DNA of 16,130 bases from Planctomycetes bacterium GWF2_50_10. Its GTDB lineage: Bacteria; Planctomycetota; Phycisphaerae; Sedimentisphaerales; GWF2-50-10. The stretch lies in assembly GCA_001824635.1 (NCBI GenBank), contig MHYB01000083.1, positions 7,611 through 23,740 of the forward strand, in the 5' to 3' direction. Below, one piece after another: positions 6,965 through 14,761 of this stretch (positions are counted from its first letter, which is position 1; each line of letters begins with the position of its first letter). The translations under genes were made by a program, and so were the position numbers. The notes beneath the pieces are model-generated. The model had not been told where the DNA came from. It made no database searches and was given only the letters and a program-made list of their open reading frames with translations.

Positions 6965-7630
6965 TTAATCACTTCTCCTGAATCTCACGGCTACCGGATA
7001 CCACTTATCTACCGCGTTGACACAGTGGGTCGGCGATGCTTCGAAGGAATCCGCATAGAAGTTGGTCAGCCGCGAGAAAACATCGAGATCTTTGGCGGTA
7101 AGCTGGTAATCAAAGTACCGCGTCGTCGGATGATATTCAAATGTAAATACCATCGTCTGAACATAAGTGAATGTGTTTAGTGAGGTGATGATCTGCTCAC
7201 GCAGAGCCGGTTCGACGTGCTCAAGCGTGGAAACCGAAACAACATGCGAATAACCGTCATCGCGGATATGATCCAGCGAAGGACCGTCTGCGAACTGTTT
7301 CAAATAGCATGTATTTAGCTTTTCGTTTAGGGGATCGAGATTTGGGTCTATCACGGTCGACAGCGCAACAGAAGACGCAAGGATATCAGAAAAGAAGGCA
7401 CTTTTTGTGCGAGGACTGCCTCCGCCGATTTCCAGCACCGAGCTTTCGGAATCGAGTTCAAGGAGTTTTATGGCGATCATGTATTCCCAGAACCGCTGGG
7501 ACATTTTGGAGCCGCCGTAGACCTTCCCATCCCATTCAGCAGAAACCCCCTGCGCGCCGTAATTTTTCCAAAGCCCGGCCAAAAGCCTGTCAGTGACCTG
7601 CTTTAAAGCCAGACCTTCGCATTTATTCAT
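6965..7630 (-). CDS. Class I SAM-dependent methyltransferase
   Basis: This 221-residue protein carries SAM-binding motif I as SVLEIGGGSP (64-73), an acidic residue at the end of strand 2 (D95 in STVIDPN), and a post-motif STLEHVE (134-140), as in class I Rossmann-fold methyltransferases. Residues 1-60 form a helical cap with VYGGSKMSQRFWEYM, probably part of the acceptor site. The substrate is not predictable; neighbours with glycan or envelope roles allow a sugar or lipid acceptor, but that is only context. The stop codon is separated by one base from the stop of the convergent gene, and no terminator lies between them. The upstream ribosome site is poor (AGGG about 12 bases from the ATG), so the start is moderately sure. 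Confidence 0.82.
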   Translation of the reverse strand: MNKCEGLALKQVTDRLLAGLWKNYGAQGVSAEWDGKVYGGSKMSQRFWEYMIAIKLLELDSESSVLEIGGGSPRTKSAFFSDILASSVALSTVIDPNLDPLNEKLNTCYLKQFADGPSLDHIRDDGYSHVVSVSTLEHVEPALREQIITSLNTFTYVQTMVFTFEYHPTTRYFDYQLTAKDLDVFSRLTNFYADSFEASPTHCVNAVDKWYPVAVRFRRSD

Positions 7631-7728
7631 TCAAAACGCCCTGAAAAAAACTTATAAATTCAAGTACAATTCCACCGTATAAATCGGCAAGAAAAAGCCG
7701 TGATATTACAAAAATATTTGTCAATTTG

Positions 7729-7748
7729 GCAAAAAAAGGCTTTTTTGC
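7729..7748 (-). terminator. Hairpin after the glycosyltransferase gene
   Basis: GCAAAAAA and TTTTTTGC form an 8-bp stem with a 4-base loop directly after the glycosyltransferase stop codon at 7751. Only two G-C pairs close it and the T-run is within the stem, so it is a weak terminator candidate. Confidence 0.4.
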
Positions 7749-7750
7749 AC

Positions 7751-10051
7751 CTATTTTTCACTGCCTACCTCCACCTGACTGGTTGTTGAAATGTATATCG
7801 GGCGAGCAATATCCATACCCGCAACTTCCGTTCTTACGCTATTGCTCTCCGTGGTCGCCAGCAGCGCCATTAAAAAGCTTAAGGTGCTCTCCGCGCCCTG
7901 GTTGATATTAACGCCGTTTTGCTCAAGCGCATCGCAGCAGCCGTTGGTCTTGAAATCATATACAGCAATTCCCAGATCGTTTGCGCCAAGAAACCAGTCG
8001 AACGCCTTCCTGCTAAGGCTAAGGTAACAAGCCTGTGAGCTGACATCGTAAGCCGCTTTCAGCATAAGCACGCTGGCCGCCGCCTCAAGCGGCTGCTGAT
8101 CGAATGAGGCTTTCTTTCCGTTTTTGGGCAGCCATCCGTTGTTTCCGACAAAACTGAAATTATTGCCGTTCCATGTGTGCGAGACAAGGAAATCGCACAT
8201 CTTAATCCCCGCCCTGGCAAACCTTTCCTCTCCAAGCGACTTGCCCGCCGTGAGCATCGCGCATGGCACGATAGCATTATCGTAAGTAATAGCATTCTCG
8301 AACCAGTCCCATTTTTCGCAACTGTGCTCTTCATACATCGTAAACAATTCGCTGCAGGCCTGGTTCATTGTCCTTTTAATTTCACTTGCACCGGCGAACT
8401 GGGCCAGGTACTGCGCCATTCCGATTATCGAATACGCCTTGCCTCGCGGGCTTTGCGCCGCTACATGTTTTACGGATTTATCGAAAATCTCTTTTACGAC
8501 AGAAACATATTTTTCCTCAGGCGGCGATGCTATTATCGTACCAAGTCCCCACAGCATGCGTCCCAGCGCATCATGAGAAACAACATCGCACCACTTGCGG
8601 TCGTATGACATGAAGTTGTGCACCAGCCCGTCATTGTCCTGTGCGCCCTGGCAGAACGAAATGTATCTGTTGAGCAGGTCCAGTGCTTCAAGCCCGCCGA
8701 ACAAGCTATGGAATTTACACATTACCACCATCGCCCGCGCGTTGTCGTCGGTGCAGTAGCCGAATTCCCTTTGCGGTATGGTATATTTTGTGTGCTGAAG
8801 TATTCCCGTATCATCTGTGAGCCGCCGCATGTGCGCTATTGATACGGCAGGCAGTTCTGAAATCAGCATGCCTTCCTGAGCCGATGCTGGTACAGCTACG
8901 ACCTCCGGCCGCCTCATCGCGAACAGTTTCAAATATGCAGCCCCGACTTTTGGCCAGGTCATCAAAAGCCCGTATTGGTATGCCCGCCGCCTCATGTTGT
9001 TATACAGAGTCTCATTAGAGAACAATTCAAGTATGCTGGCGGCGATCTGGTCGCTGTTGTCGAATTCAATTATCCTGCCTCGCCCCTTGGCCAGCAGTTC
9101 CTGGGCCGCCCAGTAAGGCGTACTTACGATTGCCTTGCCCGCTCCCATTGCCCTGGCCAGCGTTCCACTTGTAAGCTGCTGAGCATTAGGATAAGGAGTG
9201 ACATAAACATCGGCCGCGTATAAAAAATCTTCCAGTTCCGAATCGCTGCAAAATCGATTCTGAAAGCTCACATTTCCCGCTATGCCCAGTTCCCGCGCAA
9301 GCCTGTACAGGCCGAACCTGTACGCCTCGCCTTCCCATTTGAGTACCTCAGGATGTGTCGCTCCCACGACAAGGTAAAGCACTTCAGGGTATTGCTGGGC
9401 TATTTTAGATAGCGCCTTGAGCATCACTTCTATACCCTTGCTCCTTCCGAGCAGACCGAAAGTAAGGATCGTCTTCCTGTTTTCAAGCCCAAGCCTGAAT
9501 TTAAAAGACTCGCTCTCGACATACTCCATCTCCGGTATCCCGTGCGGGATCAGCTCTATTTTCTTGCTGCTTACGCCATAGATATCCTCCAGCATACCCA
9601 CGCCGCGCATATTCATAACGACGATCTTCCACGACAATTCGCATAACTCCGCCAGCACCCTGCCCATCGCTGAGCCGGACTCCTCAATAACCGTGTGGAG
9701 AGTAGTAACTATTGGTGCGCTGAGTTTTCTAAGGAGTACATTTATTAGCTTGCCGCCATTGCCGCCGAAAAGCCCGAACTCATGTTCAAGTACAACCAGA
9801 TCCACATGGCTGCAATTGATGTACTCCGCCGCATTGAAGTAGTCGCTTCGTACATTCCTTCTTATTTCGAATTTGACCGGATCGTTGAATTCGGTCTCGT
9901 CATCCGAACGCATGGCGATGCCGAATATCTCGATTTCCCCGTCGGCTTGTGCCTCGATACTGCTGATAAGATCACATGTAAATGTCGCGATCCCGCATTT
10001 TCGCGGCGGAAATGACGAAATTACAGCTATCCGCTTTATTTTCTTGTTCAC
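7751..10051 (-). CDS. GT4-type glycosyltransferase fused to a C-terminal alpha/alpha-barrel-like domain
   Basis: This is a 766-residue fusion. Residues 1 to about 385 are a GT-B glycosyltransferase of the GT4/GT1 group: FPPRKCGIATFT (14-25), HEFGLFGGNGG (90-100), the start of the second Rossmann domain at ILTFGLLGRSKGIE (195-208), and the nucleotide-sugar end region TSGTLARAMGAGKAIVSTPY (294-313). The EX7E motif of many GT4 enzymes is replaced (Q292 and R300). Residues about 400-745 form a helix-rich domain with LTDDTGILQH (411-420) and GYCTDDNARA (431-440), resembling six-hairpin (alpha/alpha)6 glycosidase-like folds. No transmembrane segment is evident, so it is probably cytoplasmic. The GTG start at 10051 has GGGGG eight bases upstream. 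Related GT-plus-C-domain proteins in bacteria are often linked to mannoside or oligosaccharide metabolism, but no such gene is visible here and the substrate is unknown. Confidence 0.87.
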   Translation of the reverse strand: MNKKIKRIAVISSFPPRKCGIATFTCDLISSIEAQADGEIEIFGIAMRSDDETEFNDPVKFEIRRNVRSDYFNAAEYINCSHVDLVVLEHEFGLFGGNGGKLINVLLRKLSAPIVTTLHTVIEESGSAMGRVLAELCELSWKIVVMNMRGVGMLEDIYGVSSKKIELIPHGIPEMEYVESESFKFRLGLENRKTILTFGLLGRSKGIEVMLKALSKIAQQYPEVLYLVVGATHPEVLKWEGEAYRFGLYRLARELGIAGNVSFQNRFCSDSELEDFLYAADVYVTPYPNAQQLTSGTLARAMGAGKAIVSTPYWAAQELLAKGRGRIIEFDNSDQIAASILELFSNETLYNNMRRRAYQYGLLMTWPKVGAAYLKLFAMRRPEVVAVPASAQEGMLISELPAVSIAHMRRLTDDTGILQHTKYTIPQREFGYCTDDNARAMVVMCKFHSLFGGLEALDLLNRYISFCQGAQDNDGLVHNFMSYDRKWCDVVSHDALGRMLWGLGTIIASPPEEKYVSVVKEIFDKSVKHVAAQSPRGKAYSIIGMAQYLAQFAGASEIKRTMNQACSELFTMYEEHSCEKWDWFENAITYDNAIVPCAMLTAGKSLGEERFARAGIKMCDFLVSHTWNGNNFSFVGNNGWLPKNGKKASFDQQPLEAAASVLMLKAAYDVSSQACYLSLSRKAFDWFLGANDLGIAVYDFKTNGCCDALEQNGVNINQGAESTLSFLMALLATTESNSVRTEVAGMDIARPIYISTTSQVEVGSEK

Positions 10052-10082
10052 TGGTCAAACCCCCGATTGTTTCAGTTGTGCC

Positions 10083-10112
10083 ATTTTAGTGTTTTCTGAA
10101 CATGGCGGTCAA
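10083..10112 (-). promoter_or_regulatory. Promoter for the glycosyltransferase gene
   Basis: On the minus strand TTGACC (10107-10112), an 18-base spacer, and TAAAAT (10083-10088) form a good sigma70-like promoter. The predicted leader is about 25 bases and contains the GGGGG ribosome site. Confidence 0.5.
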
Positions 10113-10192
10113 TTGCCCGGAGGGGGTAGAACATGCTGATTAACTATTCGTAAGTAATTATTTTTAAAGAAAATATGAATTCTGTTAGTTTA

Positions 10193-10222
10193 TTGACGTA
10201 TACTTTGAAATTGGTATAGTAT
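10193..10222 (+). promoter_or_regulatory. Operon promoter with overlapping inverted repeat (possible Rrf2 operator)
   Basis: TTGACG (10193-10198), a 16-base spacer and TATAGT (10215-10220) form a sigma70-like promoter for the regulator-cysK-cysE-nadA-metY-nifU-nifS operon. ATACT (10200-10204) and AGTAT (10218-10222) form an inverted repeat with a 13-base centre that spans the spacer and -10 box. That is the position and size expected of a repressor site for an autoregulated Rrf2 protein. The promoter is well supported; the operator role is inferred. Confidence 0.6.
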
Positions 10223-10255
10223 GTTCCATAGCAACATTATAGGAGATCTTACAGC

Positions 10256-10687
10256 ATGAAACTTTCAACTCGCAGCCGTTATGGCGTCAGGGCTCTCCTT
10301 GAGCTTGCAATTGACTATGACAAAGGGCCTCTCCAGATAAAGACAATCGCGGAAAGAGAAAAAATATCTAATAAATATCTTGAACAACTTATCGCTATTC
10401 TCAAGGCATCGGGACTTGTTACTTCTGTCCGCGGTCCAAAAGGCGGCTACATGCTCTCACGCCAGCCTAAAGATATTCATTTGAGCGAAGTATTCAAGGT
10501 TCTCGAAGGGCCGATCACGGTTTTCGATTGCCTTGTGGATAAAGACGCCTGTACCCGATGCGGCGACTGCTTAACTAAAAAGATATGGGTCAATATGCAG
10601 GATGCGATAAACAAGGTACTTGATTCAGTTACGCTCCAGGATATGGCCAACGATGCCGGAAAACATAAGGAGTCCACTAAGAACTAA
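10256..10687 (+). CDS. iscR: Rrf2 family regulator with Fe-S-type cysteines (IscR-like)
   Basis: This 143-residue protein has an Rrf2 winged helix (MKLSTRSRYGVRALLELA; recognition region ISNKYLEQLIAILK; wing VRGPKGGY 58-65). The effector loop FDCLVDKDACTRCGDCLTKK has C92, C99, C102 and C105. IscR uses three cysteines spaced x5 and x5 plus a histidine. Here the spacing is x6 and x5 with an extra C102, and the aligned histidine is replaced (CLTKKIW against CLTHALW). A [2Fe-2S] or similar cluster is therefore likely but ligation may differ. AGGAG (10241-10245) lies ten bases before the ATG. It is the first gene of a cysteine/Fe-S assembly operon, which fits feedback control by cluster status. 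The symbol is by analogy; a cysteine-sensing CymR-like role is an alternative because cysK and cysE follow. Confidence 0.88.
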   Translation: MKLSTRSRYGVRALLELAIDYDKGPLQIKTIAEREKISNKYLEQLIAILKASGLVTSVRGPKGGYMLSRQPKDIHLSEVFKVLEGPITVFDCLVDKDACTRCGDCLTKKIWVNMQDAINKVLDSVTLQDMANDAGKHKESTKN

Positions 10688-10698
10688 ATGGAGGGAAC

Positions 10699-11616
10699 AT
10701 GGCTGTTCTAACTGACATAACAATGGCTATCGGATGTACCCCGCTGGTAGCATTGAAGAATATGGCCCCTGCGGGCACCAAAATACTCGCCAAATGCGAG
10801 TTTTTTAACCCGTGCTCATCGGTCAAAGACCGCATCGCTATAGCGATGATCGCCGATGGCGAAGCAAAGGGCTTTATAAAACAGGGTACCACCATAATCG
10901 AACCCACCTCCGGCAACACCGGAATCGGGCTTGCTTTCGTGTGCGCAGCCAAGGGCTATAAGCTTGTGCTTACAATGCCTGAATCTATGAGCGTCGAGCG
11001 CCGCAAGGTACTTGCCATGCTCGGTGCGACGATCGTACTTACAGAAGCCGCAAAGGGAATGCGAGGCGCAGTCGAAATGGCCGCCCAGCTTGTCGAAGAA
11101 ACTCCAAATTCCTATATGCCCCAGCAGTTCAATAACCCTGCCAATCCCGAAGTGCACCGAAAGACCACCGCCGAAGAGATATGGTACGATACCGACGGCA
11201 ATTTCGATTATTTCGTGGCGGGCATCGGCACAGGCGGCACCATCACCGGCTGCGGCGAAGTTTTCAAATCCCGCAAACCGGAAATAAACATCGTCGGCAT
11301 CGAACCTGCTGATTCCGCCGTGCTCTCAGGCGGTAAAGCGGGGCCGCACAAAATTCAGGGTATCGGCGCAGGCTTTATACCCACTGTGCTTAATCGTTCC
11401 ATTCTCGATGAAGTCATAGCCGTGTCAAACGAAGACGCGATGCAAACCGCGCGTCAGATCGCCACTGGCGAAGGCATGCTCGTGGGCATAAGTTCTGGGG
11501 CAGCAATGGCCGCGGCCCTGCAGATCGCTTCTCGTCCCCAGGCCAAGGGCAAAACTATAATTGTCGTTCTCCCCGATACCGGCGAACGTTACATTTCAAC
11601 CGATTTGTTTAAGTGA
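10699..11616 (+). CDS. cysK: Cysteine synthase (O-acetylserine sulfhydrylase)
   Basis: This 305-residue PLP enzyme of fold type II makes cysteine from O-acetylserine and sulfide. The PLP lysine is K43 in NPCSSVKDR. The acetylserine-binding loop is PTSGNTGIGLA (69-79). The phosphate-binding loop reads GIGTGGTITG. A late SSGAA motif follows (GISSGAAMAAA). Length is normal for CysK. GGAGGG (10690-10695) precedes the ATG by three to four bases. It follows the regulator by 11 bases and is followed six bases later by cysE, the enzyme that supplies its substrate; CysK and CysE often form a complex. The C-terminus DTGERYISTDLFK fits CysK rather than cystathionine beta-synthase. Confidence 0.95.
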   Translation: MAVLTDITMAIGCTPLVALKNMAPAGTKILAKCEFFNPCSSVKDRIAIAMIADGEAKGFIKQGTTIIEPTSGNTGIGLAFVCAAKGYKLVLTMPESMSVERRKVLAMLGATIVLTEAAKGMRGAVEMAAQLVEETPNSYMPQQFNNPANPEVHRKTTAEEIWYDTDGNFDYFVAGIGTGGTITGCGEVFKSRKPEINIVGIEPADSAVLSGGKAGPHKIQGIGAGFIPTVLNRSILDEVIAVSNEDAMQTARQIATGEGMLVGISSGAAMAAALQIASRPQAKGKTIIVVLPDTGERYISTDLFK

Positions 11617-11622
11617 GATATA

Positions 11623-12519
11623 ATGAACGATAAGATCCAAACACTGGTGACAAAACTCCTCGAAACCTACAAAGGCGAACATGCCGTAAATTTTATCGAT
11701 GTATCAAATCTCCCCTTGCGGGACAAAATACTCGATATACTCGACCAGCTCCTGGAGCTGCTCTTCCCCGGCTATACCGGCAAGCCCGCCCTTACCAGCA
11801 CGAATGTTAATTACGTCGTAGGCTCCATGCTTTGCCAGGTGCACGAAGGGTTAAGCGAGCAGATCGAACGGGCATTTCGCTTCGCCTGCCGAATGAAAAA
11901 CTGCCCTACTTGCGACTGTCGCTCGCTTGCGCAACAGGTTACAGAAGAACTTTTGGAAAAGTTGCCCGATATCCGGCGCGCTCTCCAAAAAGACGTTGAG
12001 GCTGCCTTTGAAGGTGATCCCGCCGCGATGTCCCTTGAGGAAATCGTGCTCAGCTATCCCTATATCACTGCTATCGGCACGCATCGCGTCGCCCACGAAC
12101 TGTATCTAAAGGATGTACCCCTTATCCCGCGCATCATGAGCGAATGTGCCCACAGCCTTACCGGGATCGACATACACCCAGGCGCACGCATTGGTAAGAA
12201 TTTCTTCATCGATCACGGCACCGGCGTAGTCATCGGCGAAACAGCCGTCATTGGTGATAACGTCCGCATATACCAGGGCGTAACCCTCGGCGCTCTCAGT
12301 TTCCGCAAGGATGAGAACGGCCGAATCATGAAAGGCGGCAAACGCCACCCGACCATCGAAGATAACGTAACAATTTACGCTGAGGCCACGATCCTCGGCG
12401 ACATCGTAATAGGCAAAGGCTCCGTCATAGGCGGCAACGCATGGGTCAAGGACGCAGTCCCGCCGGCAACAACCGTCATGATGGAAAACCCGCAACTAGT
12501 ATATAAGCAAAAGAAGTAA
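11623..12519 (+). CDS. cysE: Serine O-acetyltransferase
   Basis: This 298-residue enzyme makes O-acetylserine from serine and acetyl-CoA, the first committed step of cysteine synthesis. Residues about 1-180 are helical and include DVEAAFEGDPAAMSLEEI and the THRVAHELY segment. Residues about 183-285 are a left-handed beta-helix of hexapeptide repeats. Catalytic histidines are H198 (IDHGTG) and H242 (GGKRHP). It belongs to the longer EpsC-type subgroup. An unusual cysteine cluster lies in the N-domain: C89, C94, C97 and C99 (C-x4-C-x2-C-x-C), which looks like a metal or Fe-S site. It starts six bases after the cysK stop, with a weak ribosome site (GAGAT overlapping the cysK stop), suggesting translational coupling. 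Confidence 0.94.
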   Translation: MNDKIQTLVTKLLETYKGEHAVNFIDVSNLPLRDKILDILDQLLELLFPGYTGKPALTSTNVNYVVGSMLCQVHEGLSEQIERAFRFACRMKNCPTCDCRSLAQQVTEELLEKLPDIRRALQKDVEAAFEGDPAAMSLEEIVLSYPYITAIGTHRVAHELYLKDVPLIPRIMSECAHSLTGIDIHPGARIGKNFFIDHGTGVVIGETAVIGDNVRIYQGVTLGALSFRKDENGRIMKGGKRHPTIEDNVTIYAEATILGDIVIGKGSVIGGNAWVKDAVPPATTVMMENPQLVYKQKK

Positions 12520-12533
12520 AAGGAAGTACGCTC

Positions 12534-13448
12534 TTGAATCCATCACTCGTTGAAAAGATCGCAAAGCTCAAACGTCAGCGAAACGCGGTCATACTCGCGC
12601 ACAACTATCAGATCGGCGAAGTTCAGGATATCGCCGATTTCACCGGCGACTCTCTGGGCCTTTCCATCCAGGCCGCCAAAACAAAAGCGGACGTAATCGT
12701 CTTCTGCGGCGTTCACTTCATGGCAGAAACCGCCGCTATTCTGTCGCCTTCAAAAACAGTACTGCTGCCAGACTCCCATGCAGGCTGTCCAATGGCCGAT
12801 ATGATTACCGCCCCACAACTTATCGAGTTTAAAGCAAAGTACCCCGGCGCCGTCGTTGTCTGCTACGTCAACAGTTCCGCCGAGGTTAAAGCCCACTGCG
12901 ACGTATGCTGCACAAGCGCAAACGCTGTCGAGATCATAAAATCCATCGATCCCGCAAAACAGATAATCTTCGTGCCGGACAAATACCTCGGCTCCTACGC
13001 CGCCGCAAAGACCGGCCGTGACATTATTCTTTGGCCAGGCTATTGTCCTACTCACGCCAACATAACCGCCGAAGATATCACAAAGCTCAAGATCATCCAT
13101 CCCGACGCCTTAGTCCTTGCACACCCCGAATGCCGTCAGGAAGTAGTCGCCCTCGCTGATAAGGCCCTGAGCACCTCCGGCATGATCAAATTCGTCGCCG
13201 CAAGCCCGGCAACTGAGTTCATTATTGCTACCGAACAAGGCATCATCCACACGCTCAAAAAACAAAACCCGCAAAAGCATTTCATTATTGCCTCACAGCG
13301 GGCCGTCTGTCCAAATATGAAACGCATCACACTTGAAAAAATCCTCTGGTCGCTTGAGGACATGAAGTACAAGATCACCGTCGATCCCGAAATCGCAGCA
13401 AAGGCCCTCAAATCAATAGAAAAAATGGTATCGGTTCTGCCGTCATAA
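12534..13448 (+). CDS. nadA: Quinolinate synthase A
   Basis: This 304-residue [4Fe-4S] enzyme condenses iminoaspartate with dihydroxyacetone phosphate to quinolinate in NAD synthesis. AHNYQIGEVQDIADFTGDSL (22-41), FCGVHFMAETA and HPEC are family motifs. The three cluster cysteines are C85 (AGCPMAD), C171 (PGYCPTH) and C259 (AVCPNM), spaced as in the short archaeal and Thermotoga-type NadA. The start is TTG at 12534 with AGGA (12521-12524) nine bases upstream. No nadB or nadC is in the window. Its place between cysE and the sulfhydrylase gene suggests co-regulation because the enzyme needs an Fe-S cluster, rather than membership of a NAD operon. Confidence 0.95.
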   Translation: MNPSLVEKIAKLKRQRNAVILAHNYQIGEVQDIADFTGDSLGLSIQAAKTKADVIVFCGVHFMAETAAILSPSKTVLLPDSHAGCPMADMITAPQLIEFKAKYPGAVVVCYVNSSAEVKAHCDVCCTSANAVEIIKSIDPAKQIIFVPDKYLGSYAAAKTGRDIILWPGYCPTHANITAEDITKLKIIHPDALVLAHPECRQEVVALADKALSTSGMIKFVAASPATEFIIATEQGIIHTLKKQNPQKHFIIASQRAVCPNMKRITLEKILWSLEDMKYKITVDPEIAAKALKSIEKMVSVLPS

Positions 13449-13458
13449 AGGATTGTAA

Positions 13459-14748
13459 ATGGATCAGTCAAAAAAATATAAACTTGAAACCCTCGCCCTC
13501 CACGCCGGCCACACACCTGATTCGGATACCCTCTCTCGCGCCGTGCCCATCTACCAGTCAACAAGTTACGTTTTCAAAGATACCCAGCACGCAGCCGACC
13601 TTTTCGCTCTTAGCCAGTTCGGTAACATCTATACACGCTTAATGAACCCGACCACCGACGTACTCGAAAAACGCCTCGCTGCACTCGAAGGCGGAGTGGC
13701 AGGCCTGTGCTTCAGTTCCGGTATGGCCGCCATCACCGGCGCAATTCTCACTATCGCCAAAGCCGGCCAGCACATCGTCTCCTCGGCTTCGCTTTATGGC
13801 GGCACCTGCACGCTCTTTACCCAGACTTTCGCCAAGCTTGGCATCGAAGTCACTCTCGTAGATTCACACAAGCCCGAAGAATTCAAAAAAGCAATACGCC
13901 CCAACACCCGGCTCATTTATATAGAATCCGTCGGCAACCCGAAAAATGACGTCCCAGATTTCCGCGCCATTGCGGATGTCGCCCGCGCAGCATCCTTGCC
14001 GCTGATCTGTGATAACACTGTCCTTTCCCCGATGCTCTTTAGACCTTTCGAGCACGGCATTGATATAGTCGTGCACAGCTGCACAAAGATTATCGGCGGC
14101 CACGGCACAAGCATCGGCGGCTGCGTCGTCGATTCCGGCAATTTCAACTGGGCTTGCGGCAAGTTCCCAGAACTTACCGAACCAGACCCCAGCTATCACG
14201 GCCTCAAATATTTCGAACAGTTCGGCAAGCTCGCGTACCTATTAAAAGCCCGCACCCAGGTCCTTCGCGACATGGGCGCATGCCTTTCACCCTTCAATGC
14301 CTTCATGCTCATTCAGGGAATCGAAACCCTCCACCTGCGAGCGCCGCGCCAGTGCGAAAACGCCCTTGCCCTTGCCGATTTTCTTGAAAAACACCCAGCC
14401 GTGTCCTGGGTCAATTACCCCGGCCTGCCCAGCCATCCCGATTACACGATGGCCAAAAAATATCTCACGAAAGGCCAGGGCGGCATGCTCGGCTTTGGCA
14501 TCAAGGGCGGCAAAGACGCAGGCGTAAAGTTCATCAACTCCGTCAAGCTCGCCAGCCATCTGGCCAACATCCTTGATTCCAAAACGCTGGTGATCCACCC
14601 GGCTTCCACAACGCACCAGCAGCTCTCGGACGCCGAACAGCTCGCCGCCGGCGTAACTCCAGATTTCATCCGTGTCTCCGTCGGTACCGAGCACATAGAT
14701 GATATAAAAGAAGATTTCAACCAGGCCCTAAAAGCCGCTCAAGCATAA
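13459..14748 (+). CDS. metY: O-acetylhomoserine (thiol)-lyase, Cys/Met metabolism PLP family
   Basis: This 429-residue protein is a fold type I PLP enzyme. The PLP lysine is K210 in SCTKIIGGHG, preceded by DNTVLSP. Other family motifs are YTRLMNPTTDVLEKRLAALEG split around 58-78, FSSGMAAI (85-92) and, near the C-terminus, HPASTTHQQLS. The length of about 430 residues and HAGHTPD start fit O-acetylhomoserine sulfhydrylase (MetY) better than cystathionine gamma-synthase or gamma-lyase (about 380-400). It should make homocysteine from acetylhomoserine and sulfide. It follows nadA by 10 bases, with AAGGA (13447-13451) before the ATG. In this cysteine/Fe-S operon it may instead serve sulfur scavenging; substrate choice within this family is hard to call from sequence. 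Confidence 0.88.
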   Translation: MDQSKKYKLETLALHAGHTPDSDTLSRAVPIYQSTSYVFKDTQHAADLFALSQFGNIYTRLMNPTTDVLEKRLAALEGGVAGLCFSSGMAAITGAILTIAKAGQHIVSSASLYGGTCTLFTQTFAKLGIEVTLVDSHKPEEFKKAIRPNTRLIYIESVGNPKNDVPDFRAIADVARAASLPLICDNTVLSPMLFRPFEHGIDIVVHSCTKIIGGHGTSIGGCVVDSGNFNWACGKFPELTEPDPSYHGLKYFEQFGKLAYLLKARTQVLRDMGACLSPFNAFMLIQGIETLHLRAPRQCENALALADFLEKHPAVSWVNYPGLPSHPDYTMAKKYLTKGQGGMLGFGIKGGKDAGVKFINSVKLASHLANILDSKTLVIHPASTTHQQLSDAEQLAAGVTPDFIRVSVGTEHIDDIKEDFNQALKAAQA

Positions 14749-14761
14749 TTAGGAAAAAACA

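Noticed and set aside
6788..7180. 130-codon plus-strand frame across the end of the unknown protein and the methyltransferase
   Set aside because: Both overlapped genes are better supported and the frame shows no domain or ribosome site.
7670..7730. TTGACA on the minus strand (7721-7726 region) as the methyltransferase promoter
   Set aside because: No acceptable -10 box occurs 16-18 bases downstream.
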